A DNA stretch of 35,421 nt from Burkholderiales bacterium (lineage in GTDB: Bacteria > Pseudomonadota > Gammaproteobacteria > Burkholderiales > Burkholderiaceae_C): contig JAFLDE010000040.1 of assembly GCA_017302655.1 (NCBI GenBank), forward strand, positions 1-35,421, written 5' to 3'. This document shows positions 1 to 8,305 of the stretch, piece after piece. Under the pieces are notes generated by a model. That model was not told the DNA's origin. It ran no database searches and saw nothing but the letters and a program-made list of their open reading frames with translations. Every line of letters begins with the position of its first letter. Positions within the stretch are counted from its first letter, which is position 1. Position numbers and translations under genes: made by a program.

Positions 1-442
1 CGCGCTGGCTGGCCGCCTCGGCCTGCGCGCGCAGCCAGTCGGCCTGGGCGGCCTCGGCTGCGGATCGATCCTGCGCCAGCCGCGCTTCCAGCTCCGGACT
101 GCTGACGCGCCCCAGCACCTGGCCTTCCTGCACGGTGTCGCCCGCCTGCACCTGCCACAGCACGCTGCCGGTAGCCGGCGCCACCAGGGTGAGGCTGGCA
201 CCGGCCACCACACGGCCCTCGGCCGAGATGTCGCGCACCAGCGGGGCTACGCTGACAGCGGCGATGGTGAGGCGCTGCGCGTCCACTTGTGGCGTGCCCC
301 AATGACGCAGGCCGCGCAGGCCGAGCAGCAGCAGGGCGATCATGGCCAGTGCTGCCAGCGCCATCAGCAGGCGAGGCCGGAACTTGGAAGCCGGCGCCAG
401 CGTGCGATCCTGGCCGGCCGTGGTGGGGAAAGGGGCGTTCAT
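1..442 (-). CDS. HlyD/MacA-type efflux periplasmic adaptor subunit (N-terminal part, runs off window)
   Basis: This open frame reads leftward from an ATG at 442 and leaves the window without a stop, so only about 147 residues are seen. It starts MNAPFPTTAG, has one membrane anchor at about residues 23-45 (LLMALAALAMIALLLLGLRG), and then a biotinyl-lipoyl-like segment (EGRVVAGASLTLVAPATGSV, QAGDTVQEGQVLGRV) leading into an Ala/Gln-rich stretch that looks like the start of the alpha-hairpin. This is the order seen in adaptor proteins that link an inner-membrane ABC or RND pump to an outer-membrane channel. The export pump genes should lie beyond position 1. A sigma-54-type promoter and a palindrome lie just upstream and suggest activator-controlled expression, as in adaptor-ABC-FtsX operons paired with NtrC-type regulators. 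The predicted transcript start is only about 2 nt before the ATG, and no Shine-Dalgarno sequence is correctly spaced. The family call is firm; the substrate is unknown. Confidence 0.85.
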   Translation of the reverse strand, partial: MNAPFPTTAGQDRTLAPASKFRPRLLMALAALAMIALLLLGLRGLRHWGTPQVDAQRLTIAAVSVAPLVRDISAEGRVVAGASLTLVAPATGSVLWQVQAGDTVQEGQVLGRVSSPELEARLAQDRSAAEAAQADWLRAQAEAASQR

Positions 443-455
443 GCCCCTGAGTACC

Positions 456-470
456 GCAAGCTGCGTGCCA
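456..470 (-). promoter_or_regulatory. sigma-54 (RpoN) promoter for the efflux adaptor gene
   Basis: On the minus strand the sequence reads TGGCACG-CAGC-TTGC, an exact match to the -24/-12 consensus TGGCACG-N4-TTGC. With the C of TTGC as -12, transcription would start near 444, two bases before the ATG at 442. Promoters of this class need an enhancer-binding activator, and a palindrome sits about 66 bp upstream of the predicted start. Confidence 0.72.
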
Positions 471-503
471 GCGGGACTGCCCAGTGAGAGAAGGGGCGGG
501 AGG

Positions 504-526
504 CTGTCCGCGGACAGTGAGCGGAC
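504..526. promoter_or_regulatory. Palindromic operator upstream of the sigma-54 promoter
   Basis: Positions 504-517 form a perfect 14-bp palindrome, CTGTCCG/CGGACAG. A second, overlapping dyad pairs GTCCGC (506-511) with GCGGAC (521-526). The site lies just downstream of the neighbouring oxidoreductase stop codon and is centred about -66 to -72 from the predicted sigma-54 start. This fits an NtrC-family activator site. That role is inferred from position and symmetry only. Confidence 0.5.
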
Positions 527-529
527 GGT

Positions 530-3500
530 TCAGGCCGCCACGGCCTGCGCCTGCTTCGCCGTGTAGCGCCCGAGCATCTCGCCCCATTGCTTGCGCACGG
601 CGGCCACGTTCGCCTCCTTCACCGGCCCGTAGCCGCGGATGCGTTCGGGCAGGCGGGCCAGCTGTACGGCCAGCTCCAGGCGTTCGGCGTCCAGGCTGGC
701 GAGGAGCTGGTCGATCAGGGCCTCGTAGTCGCGCACCAACTGGCGCTCCATCCGTCGCTCCGCCGTGTAGCCGAACACGTCGAGGGCACTGCCGCGAAGG
801 CCCTTCAGCCCGGCGAGCACGCGCATCGCCTTCCACATCCAGGCGCCGAAGATGATCTTTTTCGGCCGCCCTCCCTCTGGGGCGCGCGCCAGCAGCGGCG
901 GGGCGAGGTGGAACTTGATCTCGTCCCAGCGTTCGAATTGGTGCTTCAGTGCGGCTTCAAAACTGCCGTCGGTGTAGAGGCGGGCGACCTCGTACTCGTC
1001 CTTGATGGCCAGCAGCTTGGCGTAGTAGCGCGCCACGGCCTGCGTGAGGCGCTGGCTGCCCAGCGGGCTTTCGGCGGCGCGCACCTTCTCCACCAGGGCG
1101 CGGTAACGCTGAGCGAGGGCCTCGTTCTGGTAGCTGGCCAAGAACTTCGCGCGGCGGCTGATGAGGCCTTGATCGCCGTCCAATTGATCGCGCTGCAGGA
1201 AGAGTTGCACCTTGGCCTCGCCGCCCAGCCTGGCCAGGGCCTCGGGCGCGCCGAAGGCCAAGCGGCCGAGCGCGAACGCGGTCTTGTTGGCGGTCACCGC
1301 GACACCGTTGAGCTCGATGGCGCGCATCAGGGCCGCGTGGCTGACGGGCACGAGCCCCGCCTGCCAGCAGGCGCCGAGCATGAGGATGTTGCTGGGCAGG
1401 GTGTCGCCGAGAAGTCGCTGGGCAATGCCCTGCGCGTCCAGCGTGCGCAGCTGGCCATTGGGGCCGACGGCGAAGCGCATCTTCTCCAGCAACTCGCTGG
1501 CGTGCAGGGTCGCATCCGGATTGCGCACGAAGGCGGCCGTGGGCAGCTCGTGCGTGTTGGCCAGGATGACGGTGCGGCCGGGCTTGACGGTGTGCAGCGC
1601 GTCCGTGCTGGCGCCCACCACCAGATCGCAGGCCAGCAGCACGTCGGCCTGCTGGGTGTCGATGCGGACCTGGTTGAGCAGGTCCGGCGTGGGTGCCACG
1701 CGCACGAAGCTGAGCACCGCGCCGCCTTTCTGCGCGAAGCCCATGAAGTCGAGCACCGAGGCGCTCTTGCCCTCCAGGTGCGCGGCCATGGTGATGAGCG
1801 CGCCCACCGTGACCACGCCGGTGCCGCCGACGCCGGTGACGAGCAGATCGAAGGGGCCGGTCCAGGACCAGGCGGCAGGCTCGGTCAGCAGGGCCAGCTC
1901 GCGCGCCACATCCGCCTCGCTGAACTTTGCGCCCTGCTGCTTCTTCAGCACCGCGCCCTCCACGCTCACGAAGCTCGGGCAGAAGCCGTTCACGCAAGAG
2001 AAGTCCTTGTTGCAGCTGCTTTGCTCGATGGCGCGCTTGCGGCCGAAGTCGGTCTCCACCGGGATCACCGACAGGCAGTTGCTCTGTTCGCCACAGTCGC
2101 CGCAGCCTTCGCAGACCTGCTCGTTGATGAAGATGCGGCGCGGCGGGTCGGGGAAGTAGGGTTGGCCCCCCACGTCGCCAGCGGCTCCTGCCCCCCCGAG
2201 GGGGGCGCCGCCCTTGCTTGGGGCGGCCCGGCGCGCGGGCGGGTTCTTCTTGCGGCGGCGGCGCTTCTCGGCGGCGCAGGTCTGGTCGTAGATGAGCGCG
2301 GTGACGCCCTGGATGCCACGCAGCTCACGCTGCACCTCCATGAGCTCGCTGCGGTCGTGGAAGGTCGTTCCCGGCGGGAAGAGGGCGCGGTGCTCGTCGT
2401 ACTTGCCGATCTCGTCCGACACGATGGCCAGGCGCTTCACGCCCTCGGCTTCCACCTGGCGGGCGATCTGCGGCACCGAGGTGGAGCCGTCCACCGGCTG
2501 GCCGCCGGTCATGGCCACGGCGTCGTTGTAGAGGATCTTGTAGGTGATGTTGGCCTTGGCGGCGATGGCCTGGCGGATGGCCAGATAGCCCGAGTGGTAG
2601 TAGGTGCCGTCGCCCAGGTTCTGGAACACATGGGGAGCGTCGCTGAAGAGGCTGCCGGCCGCCCAGTCCACGCCCTCGGCGCCCATCTGCACGAGGCCGC
2701 TGGTGGAACGCTCCATCCAGTTGGCCATGAAGTGGCAGCCGATGCCGGCCAGTGCCCGCGAGCCCTCGGGCAGCTTGGTGCTGGTGTTGTGCGGGCAGCC
2801 GGAGCAGAAGTAGGGCAGGCGGCGAGTGGCGTCGGCCGCGTTGCTGAGCACGGCGGGCGCGGTGAAGTCGACCACCAGGTGGCGGCGATCGAGTGCCGGA
2901 TTCAGGCGCGAGAACCATTCGGCGACGACGGCCATGATGCGGCTCGGGCGCAGCTCGCCCAGCTCACTCAGCAGGGTCTGGCCATGCTCGTCGGTCTTGC
3001 CCACCACGCGGGGGCGCTGGAAGGCGGGTTGATGGAAGAGCATGTCCTTGATCTGGCGCTCCACCACCGGGGCCTTCTCCTCGATGACCAGCAGGTCGGT
3101 GAGGCCGGCAGCGAACTCAAGGATGCGCGTGGGCTCCAGCGGGTACACCAAGCCGACCTTGTAGACGCGCACGCCGGCAGCGGCCAGGGCGTTGGGGTCG
3201 AGGTCGAGTCGTCGCAGCACTTCCATGAAGTCGAAATGCGCTTTGCCTACGGTGACGATGCCCAAGGTGGCGGCGGGGCTGCTGACGATGTGCTTGTCCA
3301 CCGAATTGAGCTTGGCGAAGGCGCGCACCGCGGCCAGCTTGTGCTGCAGGCGGCTTTCCAGGTCCAGCGAGGGCAGGTCGACGAGGCGGATGTGCAGGTC
3401 CACCGGCGGCACATGGTCGATGGGGTGCTCGAAGTCCAGCGGCACGGTGTCCAGATCCACCGTCATGCCGCTCTCGACCACCTCGCTGATGGCCTTGAAG

Positions 3501-4096
3501 GCCACCCAGTTGCCGCTGAAGCGGCTGAGCGCCCAGCCGTAAAGGCCGAACTCCAGGTACTCGGCCACGTTGCCCGGGTGCAGCACCGGCATGTGCCAAG
3601 CCTGGCAGGCCAGATCGCTCTGGTGCGGCATGGAACTGGAAACGCAGCCATGGTCGTCCCCGCAGACGACGAGCACGCCGCCCTTGGGGCTGGAGCCGTA
3701 GACGTTGCCATGCTTGAGCGCGTCGCCGCTGCGGTCCACGCCGGGGCCTTTGCCGTACCACATGCCGAACACGCCGTCGACGCGGCGCTCGGCGTCCAGC
3801 GCCACGCGCTGCGTGCCCAGCACCGCAGTGGCGGCCAGGTCTTCGTTGATGGCGGGCAGGAAGCGCACCTCGGCGGCGTCGAGGAACTTCTTCGCTTTCC
3901 ACAGCTGCTGGTCCACCATGCCCAGGGGCGAGCCGCGGTAGCCGCTCACGAAACCCGCCGTGCGCAGGCCAACCTGGGCATCGCGCGCCTTCTGCATGAG
4001 CAGCAGGCGCACCAGCGCCTGCGTGCCGGTCAGAAAGACGGTGCCGCTGCCGGCGGCCAGGTTGTCGCTCAGCTGGTAGCTGCGAAGCGTTGCCAT
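530..4096 (-). CDS. Indolepyruvate ferredoxin oxidoreductase, fused alpha/beta subunits
   Basis: A 1188-residue single-chain 2-oxoacid oxidoreductase that decarboxylates aryl pyruvates such as indolepyruvate to acyl-CoA with TPP and Fe-S clusters. The first half is IorA-like: an N-terminal pyrimidine-binding part (SGTVFLTGTQALVRLL; YRGSPLGMVDQ), a CSGCPHNTST motif, and a TPP-binding core near residue 495 (GDGTYYHSG followed by NDAVAMTGGQ). A ferredoxin-like cluster region follows near 657 (CEGCGDCGEQSNC, then CNKDFSCVNGFC). The IorB-like domain begins near 750 (VTGVGGTGVVTVGA). I chose the ATG at 4096 because GGAG lies 6 nt upstream; an upstream start at 4186 would add 30 residues unlike the family. 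The region at about residues 617-647, just before the Fe-S motif, is a Pro/Gly/Ala-rich insertion encoded by a GC-rich repeat (see separate entry). The frame remains open throughout. The gene is divergent from cheZ. Confidence 0.93.
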   Translation of the reverse strand: MATLRSYQLSDNLAAGSGTVFLTGTQALVRLLLMQKARDAQVGLRTAGFVSGYRGSPLGMVDQQLWKAKKFLDAAEVRFLPAINEDLAATAVLGTQRVALDAERRVDGVFGMWYGKGPGVDRSGDALKHGNVYGSSPKGGVLVVCGDDHGCVSSSMPHQSDLACQAWHMPVLHPGNVAEYLEFGLYGWALSRFSGNWVAFKAISEVVESGMTVDLDTVPLDFEHPIDHVPPVDLHIRLVDLPSLDLESRLQHKLAAVRAFAKLNSVDKHIVSSPAATLGIVTVGKAHFDFMEVLRRLDLDPNALAAAGVRVYKVGLVYPLEPTRILEFAAGLTDLLVIEEKAPVVERQIKDMLFHQPAFQRPRVVGKTDEHGQTLLSELGELRPSRIMAVVAEWFSRLNPALDRRHLVVDFTAPAVLSNAADATRRLPYFCSGCPHNTSTKLPEGSRALAGIGCHFMANWMERSTSGLVQMGAEGVDWAAGSLFSDAPHVFQNLGDGTYYHSGYLAIRQAIAAKANITYKILYNDAVAMTGGQPVDGSTSVPQIARQVEAEGVKRLAIVSDEIGKYDEHRALFPPGTTFHDRSELMEVQRELRGIQGVTALIYDQTCAAEKRRRRKKNPPARRAAPSKGGAPLGGAGAAGDVGGQPYFPDPPRRIFINEQVCEGCGDCGEQSNCLSVIPVETDFGRKRAIEQSSCNKDFSCVNGFCPSFVSVEGAVLKKQQGAKFSEADVARELALLTEPAAWSWTGPFDLLVTGVGGTGVVTVGALITMAAHLEGKSASVLDFMGFAQKGGAVLSFVRVAPTPDLLNQVRIDTQQADVLLACDLVVGASTDALHTVKPGRTVILANTHELPTAAFVRNPDATLHASELLEKMRFAVGPNGQLRTLDAQGIAQRLLGDTLPSNILMLGACWQAGLVPVSHAALMRAIELNGVAVTANKTAFALGRLAFGAPEALARLGGEAKVQLFLQRDQLDGDQGLISRRAKFLASYQNEALAQRYRALVEKVRAAESPLGSQRLTQAVARYYAKLLAIKDEYEVARLYTDGSFEAALKHQFERWDEIKFHLAPPLLARAPEGGRPKKIIFGAWMWKAMRVLAGLKGLRGSALDVFGYTAERRMERQLVRDYEALIDQLLASLDAERLELAVQLARLPERIRGYGPVKEANVAAVRKQWGEMLGRYTAKQAQAVAA
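2163..2232. repeat. GC-rich palindromic repeat inserted in frame in the oxidoreductase gene
   Basis: The block contains a C7-GA-G6 hairpin core near 2191-2205, followed by GCGCCGCCCTTGCTTGGGGC, and is bordered by a GGCCCCCC run. Its composition resembles intergenic REP-like elements I associate with Burkholderiales genomes (from memory, not a search). Inside the coding frame it adds about 25-30 low-complexity residues (ARRAAPSKGGAPLGGAGAAG and neighbours) between an RRRRKK stretch and FPDPPRRIF, where relatives, as I recall them, have a short linker. Confidence 0.6.
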
Positions 4097-4224
4097 CGAG
4101 ATCTCCGCGATTCGTTGGGCAGACCGGCACCTCGTGAGCACCGGCCTGTCGAAAGGTGCGGGATTGTGGCTAGCATCCGTGCCCAAATGCAGCGCCCGCG
4201 CCGCGAGGCGCCAGGGAGACCTCG

Positions 4225-4719
4225 ATGGCCACCGACCCGATCCCGCTGAGCGAAGAAGCCCTGACCGCCGTCGAGCACGCGGTGCATGAGCTTCCCGACG
4301 CCTGCGAGCGCCTTCGCTACGTCAAGGAGATGACCGAGAAGGCCGCGAACAAGGTGTTCGCTTTGGTCGAGGCCATTCAAGCCCATGCCGAGCAAATGGA
4401 CCTGCAGTCGCAGGCCTTGGCCGACGCCGGTCTCTCTGCGGAAGCCGTGAGCTTGCTGCGCCAACAAGCTGAACAGCAGCGCGCCTGGGCCACCGAGTTG
4501 CTGATGTCGCAGGACTTCCAGGACCTCAGCGGCCAGGTCATCAACAAGGTGCTGACCTTGCTCACCAGCGTGGAGAAACCCCTGGAGCATGTGCTGCAGC
4601 ACGCGGGCACACAGGCACAGGACCACACCCAGGTGGGCGAACTGGCCGGCGTGCAGACGCCCGACAAGGCGCTCAAGCAAGACGACGTGGACGACCTGCT
4701 GGCTTCACTGGGCTTCTGA
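4225..4719 (+). CDS. cheZ: CheZ protein phosphatase
   Basis: A 164-residue, mostly helical protein that should dephosphorylate CheY-P and so end chemotaxis signalling to the flagellar motor. The signature QDFQDLSGQVINKVL is present at about residues 96-110; D100 and Q104 align with the E. coli pair Asp143/Gln147 that acts in catalysis. The extreme C-terminus, QDDVDDLLASLGF, matches the CheY-binding tail. The protein is shorter than E. coli CheZ (214 residues), chiefly in the N-terminal hairpin and linker. The ATG at 4225 follows GGGAG with good spacing. No other che or flagellar gene lies nearby: the upstream neighbour is a divergent metabolic enzyme and the downstream one a TonB receptor. 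No clear flagellar sigma-28 promoter was seen in 4097-4224. Confidence 0.88.
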   Translation: MATDPIPLSEEALTAVEHAVHELPDACERLRYVKEMTEKAANKVFALVEAIQAHAEQMDLQSQALADAGLSAEAVSLLRQQAEQQRAWATELLMSQDFQDLSGQVINKVLTLLTSVEKPLEHVLQHAGTQAQDHTQVGELAGVQTPDKALKQDDVDDLLASLGF

Positions 4720-4898
4720 AGCCCGTGTTTCGGCCGGAATCGGTCGGCCTGAGCTTGCTTGGCGGGTCGACGCTCCCGACCGATCGGTCAACGCTGCGTG
4801 GACACCACAAACTGTTGCAGAAACGCCGCTTTCTCCCCAGCAAGCACTTCAGACGCGCCACCTGTCATGCGTGCGCCACGGGCGCGCACCCACAATCA

Positions 4899-4916
4899 GC
4901 GTCACATTTTTGACGC
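4899..4916. promoter_or_regulatory. Dyad overlapping a -35-like element ahead of the TonB receptor gene
   Basis: Perfect 6-bp arms GCGTCA (4899-4904) and TGACGC (4911-4916) flank a 6-bp AT-rich spacer. TTGACG at 4910-4915 could be a -35 box, but the -10 at the right distance (CGATGT, 4933-4938) is poor. The dyad lies in the 272-bp gap 4720-4991 and could be an operator or activator site. The same gap also holds a 9-bp inverted repeat at 4739-4747/4776-4784. Confidence 0.35.
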
Positions 4917-4991
4917 ATTGGTCAACGTTCGTCGATGTCACGGGTCATCGTCGGGCGCTGGCCGTTCTTTGTTTTTTCCTTGGAGCCCTGC

Positions 4992-7900
4992 ATGAAGTCC
5001 TACGGATCCTTGTTCCCCCGCACCGCTCTGGCGGTCGCCGTTGCCCTGGTGGCTGCCGCGCCGGCGATGGCGCAGAACACCACCGCCGCGATCGGCGGCC
5101 GGGTCAGCTCGCCTGATGGCAAGCCGGTGGCGGGCGCCACCGTGGTGGTCGTGCACCGCGAGTCGGGCTCGACCAACACCCTGACCACCGATGCCGACGG
5201 TCGCTACAACGCCCGTGGCCTGCGCGCCGGCGGCCCGTACACCATCACGGTGAGCAAGGGTGGCGAGCGCTCGGTGACCGACGACGTCTACCTGGTGCTG
5301 GCCGAGACCACCGCAGTTGATCTGCGCCTGGGCGCCGCCGGCCAGCAACTGGAGCAGGTGGTCGTCACCGCCAGCGCCACCGGCAACAAGTTCAGCGCCA
5401 CCACCATGGGCGCCGGCACGCAGATCGGCCGCTCGCAGCTCGACGCCTTTGCGTCGATCCAGCGCAATCTGCAGGACTATGTGCGCAACGACCCGCGCAT
5501 CGCGCAGACCGACAAGGACCGCGGCGAGATCTCGGCCGCCGGCCAGAACACCCGCTACAACGCGATCACCATCGACGGCGTCCGCACCAACGACACCTTC
5601 GGCCTGGAGGCCAACAACCTGCCGACCATCAAGCAGCCGATCTCGATCGACGCGATCCAGGCGGTGCAGGTCAGCCTGTCGAACTACGACGTCACGCAGC
5701 AGGGTTACACCGGCGCCAGCATCAACGCGGTGACCAAGTCGGGCACCAACGAGTTCAAGGGCAGCGTCTACGGCGTCTACCGCGACTCGAACATGGCCGG
5801 CGACCGCTACAACCGCCAGAACGGCACCTACAACGCACCGCCGCCGTCCAAGGACACCACCTTCGGTGTCGCCGTGGGTGGCCCGATCCTCAAGGATCGT
5901 CTGTTCTTCTTCGCGAACTACGAGAAGTTCGAGACGCCGCGCAACGCACCGACCTTCGGTCCGCAGGGCGGCAGCCTGATCAACTCCAGCATCACGCCGG
6001 CGATGATCACCGCGGCGCAGAACGCCGCGCGCAACACCTACCAGATGGAGATCGGCAACCCCTGGGCGCCGAGCAAGGTGCTGACCACCGTCGAGGACCT
6101 GATGGTCAAGCTCGACTGGAACATCAGCGAGAACCATCGCGCCAATGTCCGCTACTCGAAGACCGAGCAGTCGGACCCGATCTTCCCGTTCAACTCGAAC
6201 AACGGCATCTCGCTGGATTCGCACTTCTACACCACGGTGAAGACGCTGGAGACCAAGGTCGCCCAGCTGTTCTCGGACTGGACCGAGGACTTCTCGACCG
6301 AGGTCAAGATCAGCCAGCGCGACTACTCGTCGATCCACAACAACAACTCCAACCTGCCGCAGATCAGCCTGGTCTGGACGAATGCCGCCGAGACCACCAA
6401 CCTGGCCACGCTGCGCTTCGGTCAGGAGGAGTCGCGCCACTTCAACAGCCTGGAAACCAAGACCACCAATGGCTATGTGGCCGGTAACTGGTTCCTGGGT
6501 GATCACGAGCTGAAGTTCGGCCTCGATGTCGAGAAGAACGACATCTACAACGCGTTCCAGCGCGGCTCCAAGGGCATCTATCAGTTCCGCGGCGTTGATC
6601 CCGTGGCCGACTTCATCGCCGGCGTGCCCAATAGCTACTCGGTCTTGCTGCCTCTGTCGGGTCGCACCCTGGCCGACGGTGCCGCCAGCTTCGGCCTGAA
6701 CAACCTCGGCCTGTTCCTGCAGGACACCTGGACCTTCAGCGACAAGCTGACGCTGACTGCCGGTGTCCGTGTCGACCGCATGGGCGTGGATGGGCGTCCG
6801 ATCCGCAACGACACCGCCAGCACCACCTTCGGCTACGACAACAGCTACACGATGGACGGCGAGACCCTGGTGCAGCCGCGCTTCGGTTTCAATTACGCCT
6901 TCGACGCCGTCAACAAGCGCAAGTCGCAGCTGCGCGGCGGCTTCGGTCTGTTCCAGGGTTCCGCTGCCAATGTCTGGCTGACCAATCCGTTCCAGAACAC
7001 CGGCGTGGCCCTGTACAACCCGAGTTGTGCAGAGAACACCACCAACCTCTGCCCGGCCGATCTGCGCTTCACCAAGGACACCGCCAACCAGCCGGACATC
7101 ACCGGCGTGGTGCCGGCCTTCGCGGTCGACTTCGTGTCGCCCAAGGCCAAGCAGCCGGCGGTGTGGAAGATGAACCTGGCCTGGGATGCCGAACTGCCGG
7201 TCGCCGGCCTGCTCTTCGGCGCCGAGTGGCTGCACACCAAGGTCAAGGATTCGCTGTTCTACAAGCATCTGAACCTCGGTGCGCCGACCGGGAAGTCGCC
7301 GGATGGCCGCGATGTGTACTGGAATGCCAACGGCCAGGACAGTGACTGCTGGACCGGCGGCGCCAACCCCGCCAACCCGCGGCCGGCAGGTTGTGCTGGC
7401 TCGAGCTCGACCCGTGCCAACCAGAATCGCGGCTTCACCAATGTGCTGCTGCTGGACCGCACCGGCAAGGGCGGCGGCAATGCCATGACGCTGTCGCTGT
7501 CGCAGCGCCCGATGCCGGGCCTGGACTGGTCGATCGCCTACACCCGCACCTCGGCTAAGGAAGTCAGCCCACTGACCTCCTCGACCTCGAACTCGGGCTG
7601 GCTGAACCGCGCCGTGTACAACCAGAACGAGGACGTCGCGGCGAACTCGAACTACCTGATCCGCGATCGCGTCAACGCGTCGATGAGCTTCAGCCGTGCC
7701 TTCATCGGCAAGTACAAGACCACCTTCGGCGTGGTTTACGAAGGTCGCGAGGGCAAGCCCTATAGCTGGGTCTTCGTCAACGACATGAACGGCGATGGCG
7801 TGACCGCCAACGACCTGCTGTACATCCCCAAGGACAGCAGCGAAGTGGTGTTCACCGGCGCGACGGTCAACGGCCGTACGCCTGAGCAGCGCTTCTGGGA

Positions 7901-8285
7901 CATCGTCGATGCCAACCCCGAGCTGCGCAAGAGCAAGGGCAAGGTGGTCTCGCGCAACGGTTCGTTTGCCAAGTTCACCAACAGCTTCGACCTGCGCCTG
8001 AGCCAGGAAGTGCCGAGCCTGTTCACCGGCCACAAGGGCGTGGTGTCGCTGGACATCCTGAACTTCGGCAACATGCTGAACAAGCGCTGGGGCCGCATCG
8101 ACGAGATCGGCTTCCCGTCGACGCGTCGCTTCGTGAACTACAACGGTGTCACCGCCGACGGCAAGATGGTCTACAACCTGATCGCGCCGACGGCCACCAC
8201 GGCGATCCCCGACGACTTCGTGACGCGCCAGACGCGTGGCGAGTCGCAGTGGGCGGTGCAGGTGACCGCACGCTACGAGTTCTAA
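4992..8285 (+). CDS. TonB-dependent receptor, Oar-like, with N-terminal carboxypeptidase-regulatory domain
   Basis: A 1097-residue outer-membrane receptor. The signal peptide MKSYGSLFPRTALAVAVALV ends at APAMA-QN. An Ig-like carboxypeptidase-regulatory domain follows at about residues 30-110 (GGRVSSPDGKPVAGATVVVV). Next come a TonB-box-like segment (LEQVVVTAS), a plug domain with YNAITIDGVRTND and GASINAVTKSGTNEFKGSVY, and a long beta-barrel. The chain ends in ...AVQVTARYEF, with the terminal Phe of the BAM recognition signal. The ATG at 4992 is preceded by GGAG at 6 nt and opens directly on the signal peptide; an upstream ATG at 4935 would place 19 residues before it. Oar-like receptors import large or unknown ligands with energy from TonB-ExbBD; no ligand can be named here. 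No sugar-degradation genes or regulator lie next to it. A strong terminator follows. Confidence 0.93.
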   Translation: MKSYGSLFPRTALAVAVALVAAAPAMAQNTTAAIGGRVSSPDGKPVAGATVVVVHRESGSTNTLTTDADGRYNARGLRAGGPYTITVSKGGERSVTDDVYLVLAETTAVDLRLGAAGQQLEQVVVTASATGNKFSATTMGAGTQIGRSQLDAFASIQRNLQDYVRNDPRIAQTDKDRGEISAAGQNTRYNAITIDGVRTNDTFGLEANNLPTIKQPISIDAIQAVQVSLSNYDVTQQGYTGASINAVTKSGTNEFKGSVYGVYRDSNMAGDRYNRQNGTYNAPPPSKDTTFGVAVGGPILKDRLFFFANYEKFETPRNAPTFGPQGGSLINSSITPAMITAAQNAARNTYQMEIGNPWAPSKVLTTVEDLMVKLDWNISENHRANVRYSKTEQSDPIFPFNSNNGISLDSHFYTTVKTLETKVAQLFSDWTEDFSTEVKISQRDYSSIHNNNSNLPQISLVWTNAAETTNLATLRFGQEESRHFNSLETKTTNGYVAGNWFLGDHELKFGLDVEKNDIYNAFQRGSKGIYQFRGVDPVADFIAGVPNSYSVLLPLSGRTLADGAASFGLNNLGLFLQDTWTFSDKLTLTAGVRVDRMGVDGRPIRNDTASTTFGYDNSYTMDGETLVQPRFGFNYAFDAVNKRKSQLRGGFGLFQGSAANVWLTNPFQNTGVALYNPSCAENTTNLCPADLRFTKDTANQPDITGVVPAFAVDFVSPKAKQPAVWKMNLAWDAELPVAGLLFGAEWLHTKVKDSLFYKHLNLGAPTGKSPDGRDVYWNANGQDSDCWTGGANPANPRPAGCAGSSSTRANQNRGFTNVLLLDRTGKGGGNAMTLSLSQRPMPGLDWSIAYTRTSAKEVSPLTSSTSNSGWLNRAVYNQNEDVAANSNYLIRDRVNASMSFSRAFIGKYKTTFGVVYEGREGKPYSWVFVNDMNGDGVTANDLLYIPKDSSEVVFTGATVNGRTPEQRFWDIVDANPELRKSKGKVVSRNGSFAKFTNSFDLRLSQEVPSLFTGHKGVVSLDILNFGNMLNKRWGRIDEIGFPSTRRFVNYNGVTADGKMVYNLIAPTATTAIPDDFVTRQTRGESQWAVQVTARYEF

Positions 8286-8305
8286 GACCGCAGCGTCTGG
8301 AACTG

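Noticed and set aside
4097-4224. Flagellar sigma-28 promoter for cheZ
   Set aside because: No TAAA-N15-GCCGATAA-like pattern is present; TAGCAT at 4171-4176 lacks a matching -35.
587-4249. A 1220-codon open frame on the plus strand opposite the indolepyruvate oxidoreductase gene
   Set aside because: It is a shadow of the high-GC coding strand: no recognisable motifs, His/Ala/Gly/Gln-rich composition, and the minus-strand protein has complete TPP and Fe-S motifs.
4739-4784. 9-bp inverted repeat (ATCGGTCGG/CCGACCGAT) after cheZ as a terminator
   Set aside because: The loop is 28 nt and no T tract follows, so it is not a credible intrinsic terminator. It may be a chance pairing.
4938-8033. A 1031-codon minus-strand frame opposite the TonB receptor gene
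   Set aside because: Composition is dominated by Val/Ala/Gly/His/Arg with no domain pattern; the plus strand encodes a full receptor with signal peptide and barrel end.
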